Source: Prevotella micans DSM 21469 = JCM 16134
GTDB lineage: Bacteria > Bacteroidota > Bacteroidia > Bacteroidales > Bacteroidaceae
Direction: 5' to 3'
Assembly: GCF_000614105.1 (NCBI RefSeq)
Contig: NZ_BAKH01000001.1
Coordinates: 45,191-109,190 of the forward strand
DNA: 64,000 nucleotides
Shown piece after piece: positions 1 to 12,913 of this stretch (its first letter is position 1; every line of letters begins with the position of its first letter). The translations under genes and the position numbers were made by a program. Below the pieces are notes generated by a model. The model had not been told where the DNA came from. It did not search any database and was given only the letters and a program-made list of their open reading frames with translations.

Positions 1-17
1 ACACCCTACAAACCGTT

Positions 18-3000
18 TTGAAATCGAAGAGACACATCGCAACACTGGCAGCTCTCGCCATGGTTCTGAGCTTGATGGCTTGGGAGCACACCCTAGGGAA
101 CCTTTTCTTACCGGAGAAGGTTCTTTCGCTCATTGTGCCTCCCGACACAACCGGCAAACCGAAACTGCCGAATGTGAAAATCGACGAAGAAATAATCCCC
201 GACTCACTTCTGCATCCGCGGTGGCGAGTGCAACGAACAACACCCATAACTTTCGACGACCTGAAACAGGGTTCAACCGATTTGGCACGGCCGGAAAATA
301 TGCGCCAAACGGTGGAATATAATGATACGCTCGACCGATATATCATCGGAAACAAAATAGGCGACACCTATGTGAACGCACCCATAATGATGACGCCCGA
401 AGAATATCGCAAATGGAGCGAAAAACGCAGTTTCGCCGACTTTTACAGAGCGAAGAATCAGGAAATTCTCAAAACAAAGGGCAAAGACAAGTTCGACTTC
501 ACGGATATGCATTTCTCGCTCGGCCCGGCAGAGAAAATATTCGGGCCGGGCGGCGTTCGCATCAAGACGCAGGGAACAGCCGAGCTTAAATTCGGCGCAA
601 CAGTAAAAAATATCGACAACCCCTCGCTGCCAATACGCAACCGAAATACCACAACCATGAAGTTCGACGAGAAAATAAACCTCAACGTGAACGGAAAAGT
701 GGGCGACAAAGTAAACATGAACCTAAACTATAATACCGACGCGACGTTCGACTTCGACGCACAGAACATGAAACTGCGATACGACGGAAAAGAAGACGAA
801 ATTATAAAACTCGTCGAAGCAGGCAACGTGTCGTTCCCATCGAACAACAGTTTGGTTCAAGGTGCATCGTCGCTCTTTGGCTTGCGCACCGACATGCAGT
901 TCGGTAAACTGAAGTTGCAAACAGTTGTCTCGCAAAAAAAATCGTCGAACAAAAGCGTCAATTCACGCGGTGGCAAGCAACTCACTCCATTCGAAATCGA
1001 CGCGGCCGACTATGAAGAAAACAAGCACTTCTTCCTCTCACAATATTTCCGCGACCGATACGACACGTCAATGAAAACACTGCCTAATCTCACAACAGGC
1101 GTTACCATAAACCGAATCGAAATCTGGGTTACAAATAAATCGGGCAACACAACCAATACTCGAAACATCGTTGCACTAACCGACCTCGGCGAAAGCATGA
1201 ATGTGAGTAAACCGGCACTCTGGGGAAACGGCAACGGCTTGGTCCCGTCGAATAACGCCAATACTGAATATGCCACCATCGCACAGAATAACGCTGCCGC
1301 CCGCGACATCGACCAAACAAATACTATTCTTGACGGAATTGGAATGGTAGGCGGCGTGGACTATGAGAAACTGTCGAACGCCCGACTGTTAAATAGCTCG
1401 GAATATCGACTCAACAGTGCACTCGGTTATATTTCGCTAACGTCGCTCGGATTACAAACCGACCAAGTCCTAGCCATAGCCTATGAATACACCTACGGCG
1501 GTGTTACCTATCAAGTAGGCGAGTTTGCCAGCGACCGCACCAACGTTAATGAAGCGTTGTTCGTGAAATCGCTAAAGAACACAAGTAATAATCCGTCGCA
1601 AGGCAACTGGAATCTAATGATGAAGAATGTCTACAACCTCGGCGGCACGGTGGAGAAGGATAAATTCAGACTCGATGTTAAATATCAGAGCGACACAACG
1701 GGTGTTTACATCTCCTATATCCCCGAACAAAAGGTAAAAAACCAAACTATCATTAAACTGTTAGGCGCCGACCGACTCGACAACAATAATAATCCGCATC
1801 CGAATGGCTATTTCGATTACGTAGAGGGCTACACAGTAAGCAACGGAAGAGTGTTCTTCCCCGAAGCCGAACCGTTCGGAAAATACCTTTATAATTATCT
1901 CGTATCAAAAGGCATTGCACCGAATGTAGCCAAGAAATATACGTTCTCCGAGCTCTACGACTCAACGAAAACCGTTGCAAAGCAAATTGCCGAAAAAGAT
2001 AAATACATGCTAGTGGGGCAATATCGCGGAACGAGCGCAAATGTTATTTCGTTAGGTGCCTATAATGTCCCGCAAGGTTCGGTTGTGGTCACAGCCGGCG
2101 GAGTGCGACTGGTTGAAGGAACAGACTACAGCGTGGATTATAATGCCGGCGAAGTAACTATCCTCAATCAAAACATAATCGATGCCGGAACATCGGTGAA
2201 TGTATCGCTCGAAAGCCAAAGCGACTACGGACAGGAACGCAAAACAATGTTCGGAGTGAACTGGGAATACGACTTCTCGAAAAATTTCCAACTTGGCGGA
2301 ACATTTATGCACCTTTCCGAACAAGCGCTCACCAACAAAGTAAATATGGGCTCCGAACCACTCAATAACACCATCTGGGGCCTTAACATGAACTGGAAAA
2401 AGGAAAGTCAGTGGCTTACCAACATGCTCGACAAACTACCGCTGCTGCATCTCACGCAGCCCTCGCATATTTCTCTGTCGGCCGAGTTCGCACAGCTGAT
2501 TGCCGGTCAGAGCAGCGGAACACAAGACAACGCCTCCTACCTCGACGACTTTGAAAACACAAAGAACACACTCGATGTAGCCTCACCAACTTCGTGGATT
2601 ATTTCGAGTGTACCGTCTGATTTCCCCGAATCTACCGACAAAACAACTCTTCGCGGAGGTTTCAACAGGAGTCTTTTGGCGTGGTACACCATCGACCCGC
2701 TATTCACGCGTATAAGTAGTTCGCTCACCCCGGGACACATCAAAAGCGACCTTCAGCAGCTCTCCAACCATTATGTGCGCGAAGTTTATGTGCGCGAAAT
2801 ATTCCCCAACCGCGACCAAAACAGCTACAATGGAACCACCCCTACGCTATCAATACTCAATCTGGCATTCTATCCATCGGAGCGGGGCCCATATAACTTC
2901 AACCCCGACCTCGATCAAAACGGACATCTCACAAACCCGCGCAAAACATGGGGAGGAATGATGCGCAAGCTCGACACAAATGATTTCGAACGCGCCAACA

Positions 3001-6000
3001 TCGAATACATCGAGTTCTGGATGCTCGACCCCTTCATCTATTCCAACAAGCAACCGGATGCAGCTAAATATGGCGGCGACTTCTACATAAACCTCGGCGA
3101 AGTGTCAGAGGATGTTCTGCACGACGGCAAGAAATTCTATGAAAGCGGTATGCCGGTCGACGGAAGTAACGCGTGGACAACAACGCAATGGGGACGCATT
3201 CCGACTCAAGCAACCGTAACCTACGCTTTCGCTACCACATCGGGCAGTCGCGCTCTGCAGGACGTAGGTTTCAATGGACTAACTGACGCTGAAGAACAGC
3301 AATTCGCATCCTATCAGGACTTCCTCACACAGGCGCGCAGCAAAACCAATCAAGCCGTGTTCGATTCTATCTGGGCCGACCCGGCAAACGACAACTACCA
3401 TTATTATCGCGGTTCGGATTGGGATCAAAAACAGGCCCCGATTCTTCAACGCTATAAGCGCATCAATAATCCGCAAGGCAACTCGCCTGAAAGCAACGAA
3501 AGAATCGAGCGCTACGATACATCGTATAAAACCACTCCCGACGTCGAGGATATTAACCAAGACTATACGCTCAACGAATACGAAAAATACTACCAATATA
3601 AGGTGAGCATCCGCCCGCAAGACATGGTTGTGGGGCAGAACTACATCGTTGACAAGCGTACAACGGTTAGACTGCTTCGCAACGGTGAGCGTCCAGAGAT
3701 TACCTGGTATCAATTCAGAATACCGCTACGCGAATATCAAAAACGTGTGGGCAGTATTCGCGATTTCACCAGCATACGCTTCATGCGTTTATTCCTAACC
3801 GATTTCGAGCGTCCCATCGTTCTGCGCTTCGGTACATTCGATCTCGTTCGAGGCGAATGGAGACAATATACACATAACCTCACTAACTCGGCCCCGACAT
3901 CCGGTACGATGTCAGTGAGCGCTGTGAGCATTGAGGAAAATAATGACAAAACGCCTGTAAACTACGTTCTGCCACCAGGAATCAGTCGTGAGCAAGATCC
4001 AACACAACCACAGCTTGTGCAAAACAACGAGCAAGCACTGGCAATGACGGTTAATAATCTCGGAACAAACGAGTCGAAAGCAGTCTATAAGAACACCACA
4101 CTCGATCTTCGCCAATACAAACGCCTGCAAATGTTCGTCCACGCCAACGCGATGGAGCAGAATATTACGAATCTGACTGACGACCAGCTGGCCGTATTTA
4201 TCCGATTGGGATCAGACTATAAGAATAACTACTATGAATATGAGATTCCGCTCAAACTCACCCCGCACGCGCCATCCCCTACGACAAATATTCCTATGCC
4301 GACTGTCGTGCCGTGTGGCCAGAAGAAAATATGCTCGACATCCCACTCGACCTCCTCACCCGAGTGAAGAAAGAGCGCAATATCAGTAAAGCCAATGGTA
4401 CGGCTAGCTACATACGCGAGTTCTCCATCTACGACAACCAGCGTCCTTCAAATCGAGTCAGCGTAATGGGAAACCCCACCCTGGGCGAAATCAAAACAAT
4501 GATTATCGGTGTGCGTAACCTCTCCGGCAGCGAGAAAACAGGCGAAGTGTGGGTGAACGAACTACGCCTGCTCGAATTCAACAACGAGGGCGGATGGGCT
4601 GCTCGCGGACAGATGAACATTCAGCTATCCGACCTCGGGACCATTGACATGAACGCTAGTCACAGTACCGACGGATTCGGTGGATTGGAGCAGGGAGTAA
4701 GCCAACGTAAACAGGAAACCAATACCGACATGGCCATGACCGCAACCATCGAGCTGGGAAAACTATTCCCTGAGAAAACAAAAGTATCGGCGCCACTATA
4801 CTACAGCGTAACCAAAAACGAAAGCCGTCCGAAATACAATCCGCTCGATACCGACATGTTACTCAAAGACGCTCTCGATGCAACAGCATCAAAGCACGAG
4901 CGCGATTCAATTGAATCCATAGCCGTAACAAAGCGCACTACAACCAATTTCTCGCTCTCGAACGTCCGTGTAGGTATACAAAACAAACGTCACCCAATGC
5001 CCTACGACCCCGCAAACTTCTCGTTCTCATACAGTCATTCTCATACCCACTCGTCGGGTGAAACTACCGTCTACGAGAAAGAAGACAACTGGCGAGGTAC
5101 GCTCAACTACAGCTGGACGCCCGTTTACAAATCATGGGATCCGTTGCGTAAACTCATCAAGAGCAAATCGAAATGGTTCGACATCCTAAAACGATTCGAA
5201 CTCAACTGGCTGCCCCAGAACATCGCTTTCAACACCGAGATGATTCGCAACTACTACGAGTTGCAAGAACGCAACATGGAGGCAACCGAGAACGCCATGC
5301 TACCACTCAACTTCAACGAACAGTTTCTGTGGAATCGTGATTTCAACATGCGATGGGATATCACCAGGAATCTACACCTCAATTTCCAAAGCGCAACACA
5401 CGCCGAAATTGAAGAGCCCTACACGCCGATAAACAAAGACCTATATGCCGATCGATATGAAGCCTGGAAAGACTCTGTTTGGAACAGCGTAAAGCACTTC
5501 GGAACACCCCTTGATTACCAACAGAACGCAACACTATCATATCAGCCACCACTCAATCTCATCCCGATATTCAATTGGGTGAATATCGACGCCAACTACA
5601 CCTCGGCCTACACATGGGTGCGCGGGGCAAAACTCGAAAACGGAACATCGCTCGGCAACACCATAACAACAAACCGAACCGTCAATGCAAACGCAACGTT
5701 CAATTTCGAGCGACTATACAACCATATACCATTCCTGCAAAAGGCAAACGAGCGATTCAACAAGTCGACAGCCAGCATCAGCAACCGGAAAAATAACAAA
5801 GCCCTGGAACAAATGCGCATAGAAAAACCCGAAGAAAACTTACCGAAAGACGAGCAGGACAAAGCACGCCAACTACCCAAAAACACCAAAAGTTACGAGA
5901 AAGAGATAACCATCAAAGCCGACACAACACTCACTGTGACTCATGCACGAAAAAGCAAGCGCATAGCCGTATCGATGAAAGACGTCAGCGGCAAAAAGAT

Positions 6001-7573
6001 AAACCTCAAATGGAAGAGAATTGACGACAACAAAATCAAACTCTTCAACAAAACCGACTCCGTCATACGTCTCAAAATAACCATCACGGCCAAAGAACCA
6101 CTCGAAAACAAATCGTGGTATAAAACCGCGCAATGTCTAGCACGAGTGCTCATGATGGTGCGTAATGCCAGCATATCCTATCGTAATCAATACGCCATGT
6201 CGCTCCCTGGATTCATGCCAACCGTAGGCGATGCGCTAGGACAAACACGGGGCTACGGAGCAACGGCACCCGGAGTTGACTTCGCACTTGGACTAATAGA
6301 CGATAACTATATCGACCGCGCTCGAAACAACGGATGGCTCCTCGCAAACGACAGCGTAGCAACACCCGCAACAACCAACCGCACCGAAGACATACAAATA
6401 CGCCTTACTCTCGAACCGGTCAAAGACCTTAAAATCGACCTCAACGCGAGTCGAACAGCAACACAATCCAAAAGCATACAATACATGTATGCCGGTAACC
6501 CAACAACACAAAGCGGGACCCTAACCATGACAACTCTCTCCCTGGGCTCAGTATTCGAAAGCCAGGGAAGTGCTGCAAACGGATATCACAGTGAAACATT
6601 CAACCGATTCGTGCAATCGCTCGACAACTTCAGAAACCAAGTAGAAGCGCAATACATCGGTAAAAACTATCCCACATCGTTCGGAGGCGGACAATTCAAT
6701 CCTTCACGCGGAGCCGTGAATAAATACAGTGCCGACGTCATGGTTCCAGCCTTCATCCAAGCCTATACAAGTATGCCAGGCAACGGTCTCAAGCTATTCC
6801 CCACCCTACGCAGTTTGCTGCCAAACTGGACCCTCCGCTACAGCGGTCTGACACGACTCGCCATCTTCCAGGAATGGTTCAAAAGCATCAACATCAACCA
6901 CTCCTACAAAAGCATATTCACCATAGGCTCGTATCAAACCTTCAGCACCTGGCAACAAATCAACGACGAACTCGGTTTTATAGCTGATGCCACGACCGGA
7001 GCACCCATCCCAAGCTCGATGTACAACCTAACACAAGTGAGTATCAACGAAGCGTTCTCGCCATTCATCGGAGTTGATGTGACACTACAAAACAACCTAA
7101 CACTCAAACTCGAATACCGACAAACTCGCGCCCTGTCACTCTCAATGACCAGTATTCAGATAAACGAAGCCACCTCAAAAGACATCGTCTTCGGATTCGG
7201 ATACCGAATAAACAACTTCAACCTCTTCGGAGGTCGAAACACACGCGCTGTCAAGAGCAACAAAAAGCGAAACGACCAAACAAACACATCAACCAAAAGC
7301 AACGGCGTTAACCGCGACCTCAACCTACGCTTCGACTTCAGCTATCGTCAGCAAGCCAACCTCACCCGCGACATCAGCACTCTCGCAGCTGCAGCATCAT
7401 CGGGAAATACGGCCCTGAAAATAGCCTTCATGGGCGATTACACCCTTAGTCGACTCATCACCGCCAGCCTATACTTCGACCTGCAATCCAACTCGCCCCT
7501 TCTCTCAGCTAACAGCTACCCTACAATAACTCACGATTTCGGTATTAACCTCAAGATTAGTCTTACCCGCTAA
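18..7573 (+). CDS. sprA: T9SS outer-membrane translocon protein SprA (Sov), frame broken
   Basis: Giant beta-barrel protein of about 2,500 residues, the size expected of SprA, the outer-membrane channel of the type IX secretion system. It is read in two overlapping frames (18-4367 and 4313-7573). The second continues the first with PYDKYSYADCRAVWPEEN at about 4277-4330, so one base is missing or extra near 4262-4300. The N terminus has a hydrophobic segment (ALAMVLSLMAW) consistent with a signal peptide. The start shown is TTG at 18; the frame is open to the window edge, so the true start may lie outside. The sequence is rich in aromatic, alternating beta-strand segments and ends in a short strand (HDFGINLKISLTR), typical of outer-membrane barrels. 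Family assignment is from recognised sequence character. porX and sprE-type genes elsewhere in the window support a working T9SS. Confidence 0.88.
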
Positions 7574-7599
7574 TTACTCCAAATAAATAAGTGGATATC

Positions 7600-7646
7600 G
7601 GGCAGACACGGGGTCTGTCCCTATCATGCGGGCGGAACGCCCGAGT
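7600..7646. repeat. dispersed palindromic repeat, copy A
   Basis: Contains GGCAGACACGGGGTCTGTCC followed by the small inverted repeat GGGCGGAACGCCC. The same core recurs at 49.1-49.4, 51.1-51.6 and 60.5-60.7 kb. It lies just after sprA. Confidence 0.8.
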
Positions 7647-7730
7647 AAACATGGGGCAAGAAAGAGAAAGCATATAGGGAAATCATTGCACCATAAGCAC
7701 AAGAATAAAACAAAACAGTTTGACAATAGT

Positions 7731-7851
7731 GGAGATTCTGCAAATAAAAAACTAAATTATTTATATCATTCACAGAGAGTATACTAATAAAAAGATAAAT
7801 AATATAGTACTTACGGAGATTAGACTAATATAAAATCAAATGAGTTGGTCC
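7731..7851. repeat. degenerate 42-bp tandem array (three units)
   Basis: Three related segments begin at 7731 (GGAGATTCTGCAAATAAAA), 7774 (AGAGAGTATACTAATAAAA) and 7815 (GGAGATTAGACTAATATAAA), spaced 43 and 41 bp. Palindromes are weak. It fills the AT-rich gap between sprA and the trxA terminator. Confidence 0.5.
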
Positions 7852-7883
7852 TCGCAACGATATGTTGGTTCGGATTACGCGTG

Positions 7884-7922
7884 AGGCGGCCCGACATTTA
7901 ACGAATCAATGTCGGGCCGCCT
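7884..7922 (-). terminator. hairpin terminator after trxA
   Basis: A perfect 15-bp inverted repeat, AGGCGGCCCGACATT, with a 9-nt loop, just downstream of trxA on the minus strand. It has no clean T-run, so it may be a strong hairpin rather than a canonical terminator. Confidence 0.6.
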
Positions 7923-7943
7923 AAGAATGAATTAGTTTCTGCA

Positions 7944-8257
7944 CTAGAGGAGAGCTTTAAACTTCTCGTCGAGTACCGATTTCTGGCTGCGCCTACGAAT
8001 TTGTCTACCAGTTCGCCACCTTTAAAGAAGAGGATGGTGGGGATGTTGCGAACACCAAACTCTATGGCTACGTCATTGTGTTCTTCGACATCGCATTTGC
8101 CTACTACGATTTTACCATCATATTCTTTAGCTAGCTCGGATACAATAGGGGCAATCATTTTGCAAGGGCCACACCAAGTTGCCCACAGGTCAACTACTAA
8201 TGGCAATTCGCCATTCTTGTAAGTCTCAAAATTTTCGGTTGTGATTTCTACTTCCAT
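7944..8257 (-). CDS. trxA: thioredoxin, C terminus frame broken
   Basis: Small thiol-disulfide oxidoreductase of the cytoplasm. The active site WCGPC is present in the context DLWATWCGPCKMIAP, and the cis-proline loop NIPT follows. I start at ATG 8257 (MEVEITTENFETYKNG), which gives the usual length of about 105 residues; an upstream in-frame ATG adds an unlikely leader. The frame breaks near 7985-7992. The open frame runs into RNRYSTRSLK, while the other frame reads QKSVLDEKFKALL and then stops at 7944, the expected thioredoxin end. It lies downstream of dnaE on the same strand with a 78-bp gap. Confidence 0.9.
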
Positions 8258-8335
8258 TTTTGTTTGTTTTAAAAATTTGAATTGCTGTTTATATTTTTCA
8301 AACTCCATGCCAAGAATTATTTGGCAGTGTTGTTC

Positions 8336-11300
8336 TCAGTTTATTCGATATTCGATGTTGTTTGTCGTGACGAAGTCGATGAGTCGGTGGTCGATGTTGA
8401 CTTTTATGGTTCGGCTACGTAACATAACGGTTGTTTGCTGTGGTGTTCGTAGTGCGATGTAGAGTTGTGTTGTGCCTTCGTTTTGTGATATTATGGTTGC
8501 GAGTTCGGTTAAGGTTTTGTCGTTGATTGTGGCAGCTTCGAGTGTCAGCGTGAACCGTTCTAATCGATGAGCTTTAATGTCATAAAGTTGTTCCACGTTC
8601 TGTATTTTGAGTTCATAGAGGTCGGAGCCACGATAGCGTTGTTGGCATTTTGCGGTGATGAAAATGGTGTAGTTTGGTTTTAGGAGTCCATTCCATCTTA
8701 TCCAGTCGTCGCCAAAGAGTGCTAATTCTCCTTGTCCTTCAAAGTCTTCTATAGTTATGAATCCGAATGGTTTTCCTGTTTTCTGTGAAAATCGCTCGTT
8801 GACTGCGGTAACTATTCCTCCGATGGTCACTTCATCACGCTGTGCAAGTTGTGCGATGTTTACGTCTCGGCCGATTTCATTGCAATGTGTGTTACACATG
8901 TTGTTGAGAATAACTTCGTATTCATCGAGCGGATGTGCCGAGAGGTATATACCAACGAATTCGCGTTCTTTGTTAAGTTTTTCGATTGTTGCCCATTTAT
9001 CTGTTTTTGGCACTACTGGGTGAACAACTTCCACTTCGTCTATTCCTCCGAAGAGCGAATTCTGTTGGTTGGCTTGTTCTTGTTGGAAAAGCTGTGCGTA
9101 GCGTACGAGTGTGTCAAGGAATATTTCGCCTTTGGTATTGATACCGAAATATTGTTCGCGTTGTAGACCTAGGTTGTCGAGCGCTCCGCCGTAGGCAAGA
9201 CTTTCGTATGCTTTTCGATTGACGTTACTGAGGTCAACGCGTTCGGCGAAATCGAAGATGTCTTTATATGGCCCATTTGCCTGCCGTTCTTTGACAATGG
9301 CCTCAGCTGCTCCGGTTCCTATTCCTTTTATGGCTGAGAGTCCGAATCGGATTTCCCCTTTACTGTTGACGCTGAATCCCATTTGGCTTTCATTTGCGTC
9401 TGGGCCGAGGGTTGAAATCCTCATGGCTTTACACTCTTCCATGAGCTTGGTTATTTCGGTTATCTGACTGAAACGACGGGTCATCAAAGCGGCCATGAAT
9501 TCGGCAGGATAGTGGGCCTTGAGATAAGCGGTTTGATAGGCAAGCCACGAATAACATGTTGCGTGCGACTTGTTGAAAGCGTAACTGGCGAATTTCTCCC
9601 AGTCGCTCCATATCTTTTCGAGAATCTCTGGATTGTGCCCGTTTTCTGTTCCTTGTTTGATAAACTTGGGCTTCATCCGGTCGACAATGTCTTTCTTTTT
9701 CTTTCCCATTGCCTTTCGAAGCTCATCACTCTCACCTCGGGTAAAACTGGCAAGTTGACGGCTGAGAAGCATCACTTGTTCTTGATAAACGGTGATGCCA
9801 TAGGTGTCTTTGAGATACTTTTCCATACAGGGAATATCGTAGGTGACAAGCGTAGGGTCTTTCTTCCGGCGGATAAATTCAGGAATATAATCCATCGGAC
9901 CAGGGCGATAGAGAGCATTCATGGCAATGAGGTCTTCGAACACGGTGGGCTTGAGCTCGCGGAGGTATTTTTGCATTCCGGGTGATTCGAACTGAAACGT
10001 ACCCACAGTTCGGCCTTGCTGATAGAGTCGATAGGTTAATTCATCGTCGAGGGAGATATTGTCGATGTCAATTTCGTCGCCGGTTGTTTGCCTAATCACC
10101 CGAACGGCTTCTTTTATCTCGGAGAGGGTTTTGAGTCCGAGGAAGTCCATTTTGATGAGCCCAGTCGATTCGATAACGTGACCGTCATATTGTGTAACAG
10201 GTACTTTCTGATCGGGAAAATCGGGATCGGTAGCTGTCGAGACGGGCACCCAGTCACTTATCGGATTTCGACAAATGATGAACCCGCAGGCATGAATACC
10301 GGTGCCTCGTATAGTGCCTTCGAGCATCTTGGCATATTTGATAGTGTTGCGTTCGCGTACATCTTCGCTCACCTCGGCCTCCTGCAACATTGGGGTGCAC
10401 TTGATTGCATTTACAAGATTCATTTTCATCATCAGGCAAGCGTTCGGGAATAGCCTTGCATAGTGCATTCGAGAGTTGTAGCGGCAGTTGCTCCACGCGA
10501 GCAACGTCTTTGATAGAGTTTTTCGTAGCCATTGTGGCGTAGGTGATAATGTGGGCACAGTTTTCGTGGCCATATTTATCCATAACCCATTGCAGAACCC
10601 GGCCACGCCCATCATCATCGAAGTCAGTATCTATATCGGGGAGATTCACGCGGTCAGGATTAAGGAAACGCTCGAATAGTAAATCATATTTCAGCGGATC
10701 GATACGTGTTATTCCAAGACAATAGGCCACCACCGAGCCGGCTGCCGAACCGCGCCCGGGACCAACCATAACGTCCAGCTCTTTGCGGGCAGCGTTTATG
10801 AAGTCTTGCACGATTAAGAAGTAGCCAGGAAAACCCATCGTTTTCATAACATGAAGTTCAAAACGTATTCGATCGTCTATTTCATTCGAAAAATTCTCAC
10901 CATAGCATCGCCGGGCGCCGTCGTAAGCAAGTTTAGCCAAATAGTCGGCTTCGAACTTTATTCTATAAATCTTTTTATATCCTCCCAGGCGTTCGATAAC
11001 CTCGGCGCCTGCCTTTTCATCGAGTTGATTCTCTCCGTTTTCGTCGGATGTGAACTCCTTATAGAGATCGGCCTCAGAGAATTTCCTCATCCATTCCTCT
11101 TCCGTTCCAAAACTCTCAGGTATTGAAAAGAAAGGCATTATCGGATCGTTGTCGATACTGTATATTTCAACCTTGTTGAGTATATCGAGTGTGTTTGTCA
11201 GCGCCTCTGGAATGTCAGCAAACACTTCATTCATCTCCTCGCGGGTCTTGAACCATTCCTGCTTAGAATAGCGCAAACGATTCGGCGCATTTAGTTCTTC

Positions 11301-12047
11301 ATTAGTCGAAAGACAAAGAAGATGGTCGTGTGCCTCAGCCGTTTCCTTATCTTCAAAATGACAATCATTGGTACAAACCAATTTTATACTGTATTCGCGA
11401 GCAAACTGCATCAACATTTCATTGGCCTTTTGTTGCAGTGGAAACACATCGCGATTGGCCACAAGCTGTGGATCCTTAACCTCGTGCCGCTGCAACTCCA
11501 AATAATAATCATCGCCGAATACACGATGATACCACTCGCATGCCTCCCGTGCCCCCTCAATATCTCCTTTGAGAATCTTTGCTGGTACTTCACCTGCAAT
11601 GCAGGCTGAACAAACGATAAGTCCCTCATGATATTTCTCCAAATCTTCACGATCGGTTCGTGGCCGATAATAATATCCATCTATCCATGCTCGCGACACA
11701 ATCCTTATTAGATTTTGATAACCTTTATAATTCTTCGCTAAAACTACAAGATGGTAGCCAGAGTTATCATGTTGTGACTTATCCTTATTAAACTTGGTTC
11801 GTCGCGCCACATACATTTCGCAACCGAAAATAGGTTTGAATGGTTTCTCACCGCGCTCTTTTCGTCCTTTATTTATTCGCACACAATAATCCGAAAATTC
11901 CTTAATGCCGAACATCACACCATGATCTGTTATGGCCATACCTTTCATACCATTCTTGACTGCCTTATCTACAAGATATGAAATCTTCGATTGGCCGTCT
12001 AGAATAGAATAATGGGTATGAACGTGAAGGTGAACGAAATCTTCCAT
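8336..12047 (-). CDS. dnaE: DNA polymerase III alpha subunit, frame broken
   Basis: Replicative DNA polymerase catalytic subunit, about 1,237 residues once joined. The N terminus has the PHP domain motif HLHVHTHYSILDG (residues 5-17). The palm carries PDIDTDFDDDGR near residue 470, with the catalytic aspartates, and GPGRGSAAGS lies just before it. The C-terminal part has the helix-hairpin-helix and OB-fold regions. The frame breaks at about 10418-10432: the N-terminal frame reads ERLPDDENES and the C-terminal frame resumes at MKMNLVNAIKCTP. The start is ATG at 12047 (MEDFVHLHVH). A promoter reading toward it lies at 12069-12076. A true null would be lethal, so the break argues for sequence error. 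Confidence 0.93.
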
Positions 12048-12068
12048 AAGGTTCTGAAAAATTAGTCC

Positions 12069-12076
12069 CAAAGGTA
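12069..12076 (-). promoter_or_regulatory. dnaE -7 promoter element
   Basis: Reads TACCTTTG on the minus strand, matching the Bacteroidota TAnnTTTG consensus, 22 bp upstream of the dnaE start. Confidence 0.6.
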
Positions 12077-12115
12077 CAGTGAATGGCACACACTTCCAAA
12101 GATTAAAATTAAAAC

Positions 12116-12145
12116 TTGTTAGCTTATAAAAAAGAAGTATCTTTG
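12116..12145 (+). promoter_or_regulatory. psd promoter
   Basis: TTG at 12116-12118 and TATCTTTG at 12138-12145 are separated by 19 bp, a good fit to the Bacteroidota sigma-ABfr promoter, just upstream of psd and divergent from dnaE. Confidence 0.7.
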
Positions 12146-12176
12146 CATCAAACAAAAGGTTAGCTCAACACACGCT

Positions 12177-12872
12177 ATGGGAAAAATCAAGAGGAAGCTT
12201 AAGAAAATCAGAATACATAGAGAGGGAACAAAACAACTACTTTACGGCGGAATAAGCATTATGCTTGTTGCGCTTATTTTATGGTTTACAATTCCCTCGT
12301 GTAAACTCCCTTTTTGGATTTTCATTGCAATCTTTAGCATCGCCTATGGAATAGTTCTTAATTTCTACAGAGCCCCGGTAAGATACTTTCCTGGAGATGA
12401 CACTGAAAAGATTGTGGTAGCCCCGGCTGACGGTCATGTCGTAGTGATTGAAGAGATTGAAGAGAATGAATATTTCCACGACAGACGTTTGATGATTTCC
12501 ATCTTCATGAGCCTATGGAATGTTCATGCAAACTGGTTTCCTGTAGATGGGAAGGTAAAGTTCGTAAAGCATTTCAATGGCAAGTTTTACAAGGCATGGT
12601 TGCCCAAAGCGAGCGACGAGAACGAACACGCTGATACCATGCTCACAACTCCCGACGGTCGCGATGTACTGTGCCGACAGATTGCGGGAGCCGTGGCACG
12701 ACGTATTGTCACATATGCCAAAGAGGGTGAAGAATGCTACATCGATGAGCACCTGGGATTCATAAAGCTCGGAAGCCGTGTAGACGTCTTTCTCCCAATA
12801 GACTCAGAAGTATGCGTCAAAATGGGACAACACACCACAGGTGACCATACCGTCATAGCTAAACTAAGTTAG
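12177..12872 (+). CDS. psd: phosphatidylserine decarboxylase proenzyme
   Basis: Converts phosphatidylserine to phosphatidylethanolamine at the inner membrane. The protein has 231 residues, the short form of the family. Two hydrophobic segments near residues 20-60 form a membrane anchor. The self-cleavage site that creates the pyruvoyl group is in [13 protein letters not shown] near the C terminus (Gly-Ser of LGSR). APADGHVV and [14 protein letters not shown] are further family signatures. It is followed 41 bp later by pssA, which makes its substrate, so the two form a phosphatidylethanolamine operon. Confidence 0.93.
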   Translation: MGKIKRKLKKIRIHREGTKQLLYGGISIMLVALILWFTIPSCKLPFWIFIAIFSIAYGIVLNFYRAPVRYFPGDDTEKIVVAPADGHVVVIEEIEENEYFHDRRLMISIFMSLWNVHANWFPVDGKVKFVKHFNGKFYKAWLPKASDENEHADTMLTTPDGRDVLCRQIAGAVARRIVTYAKEGEECYIDEHLGFIKLGSRVDVFLPIDSEVCVKMGQHTTGDHTVIAKLS

Positions 12873-12913
12873 CCTCACAAATCCTATACCCCAATCCCAA
12901 CCTTTCACAAAAC

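Noticed and set aside
3279..3713. 144-residue minus-strand ORF within sprA
   Set aside because: Shadow of sprA with no recognisable motif.
4262..4367. programmed frameshift in sprA
   Set aside because: No slippery heptamer or structure is evident, and many unrelated genes in the window are broken in the same way.
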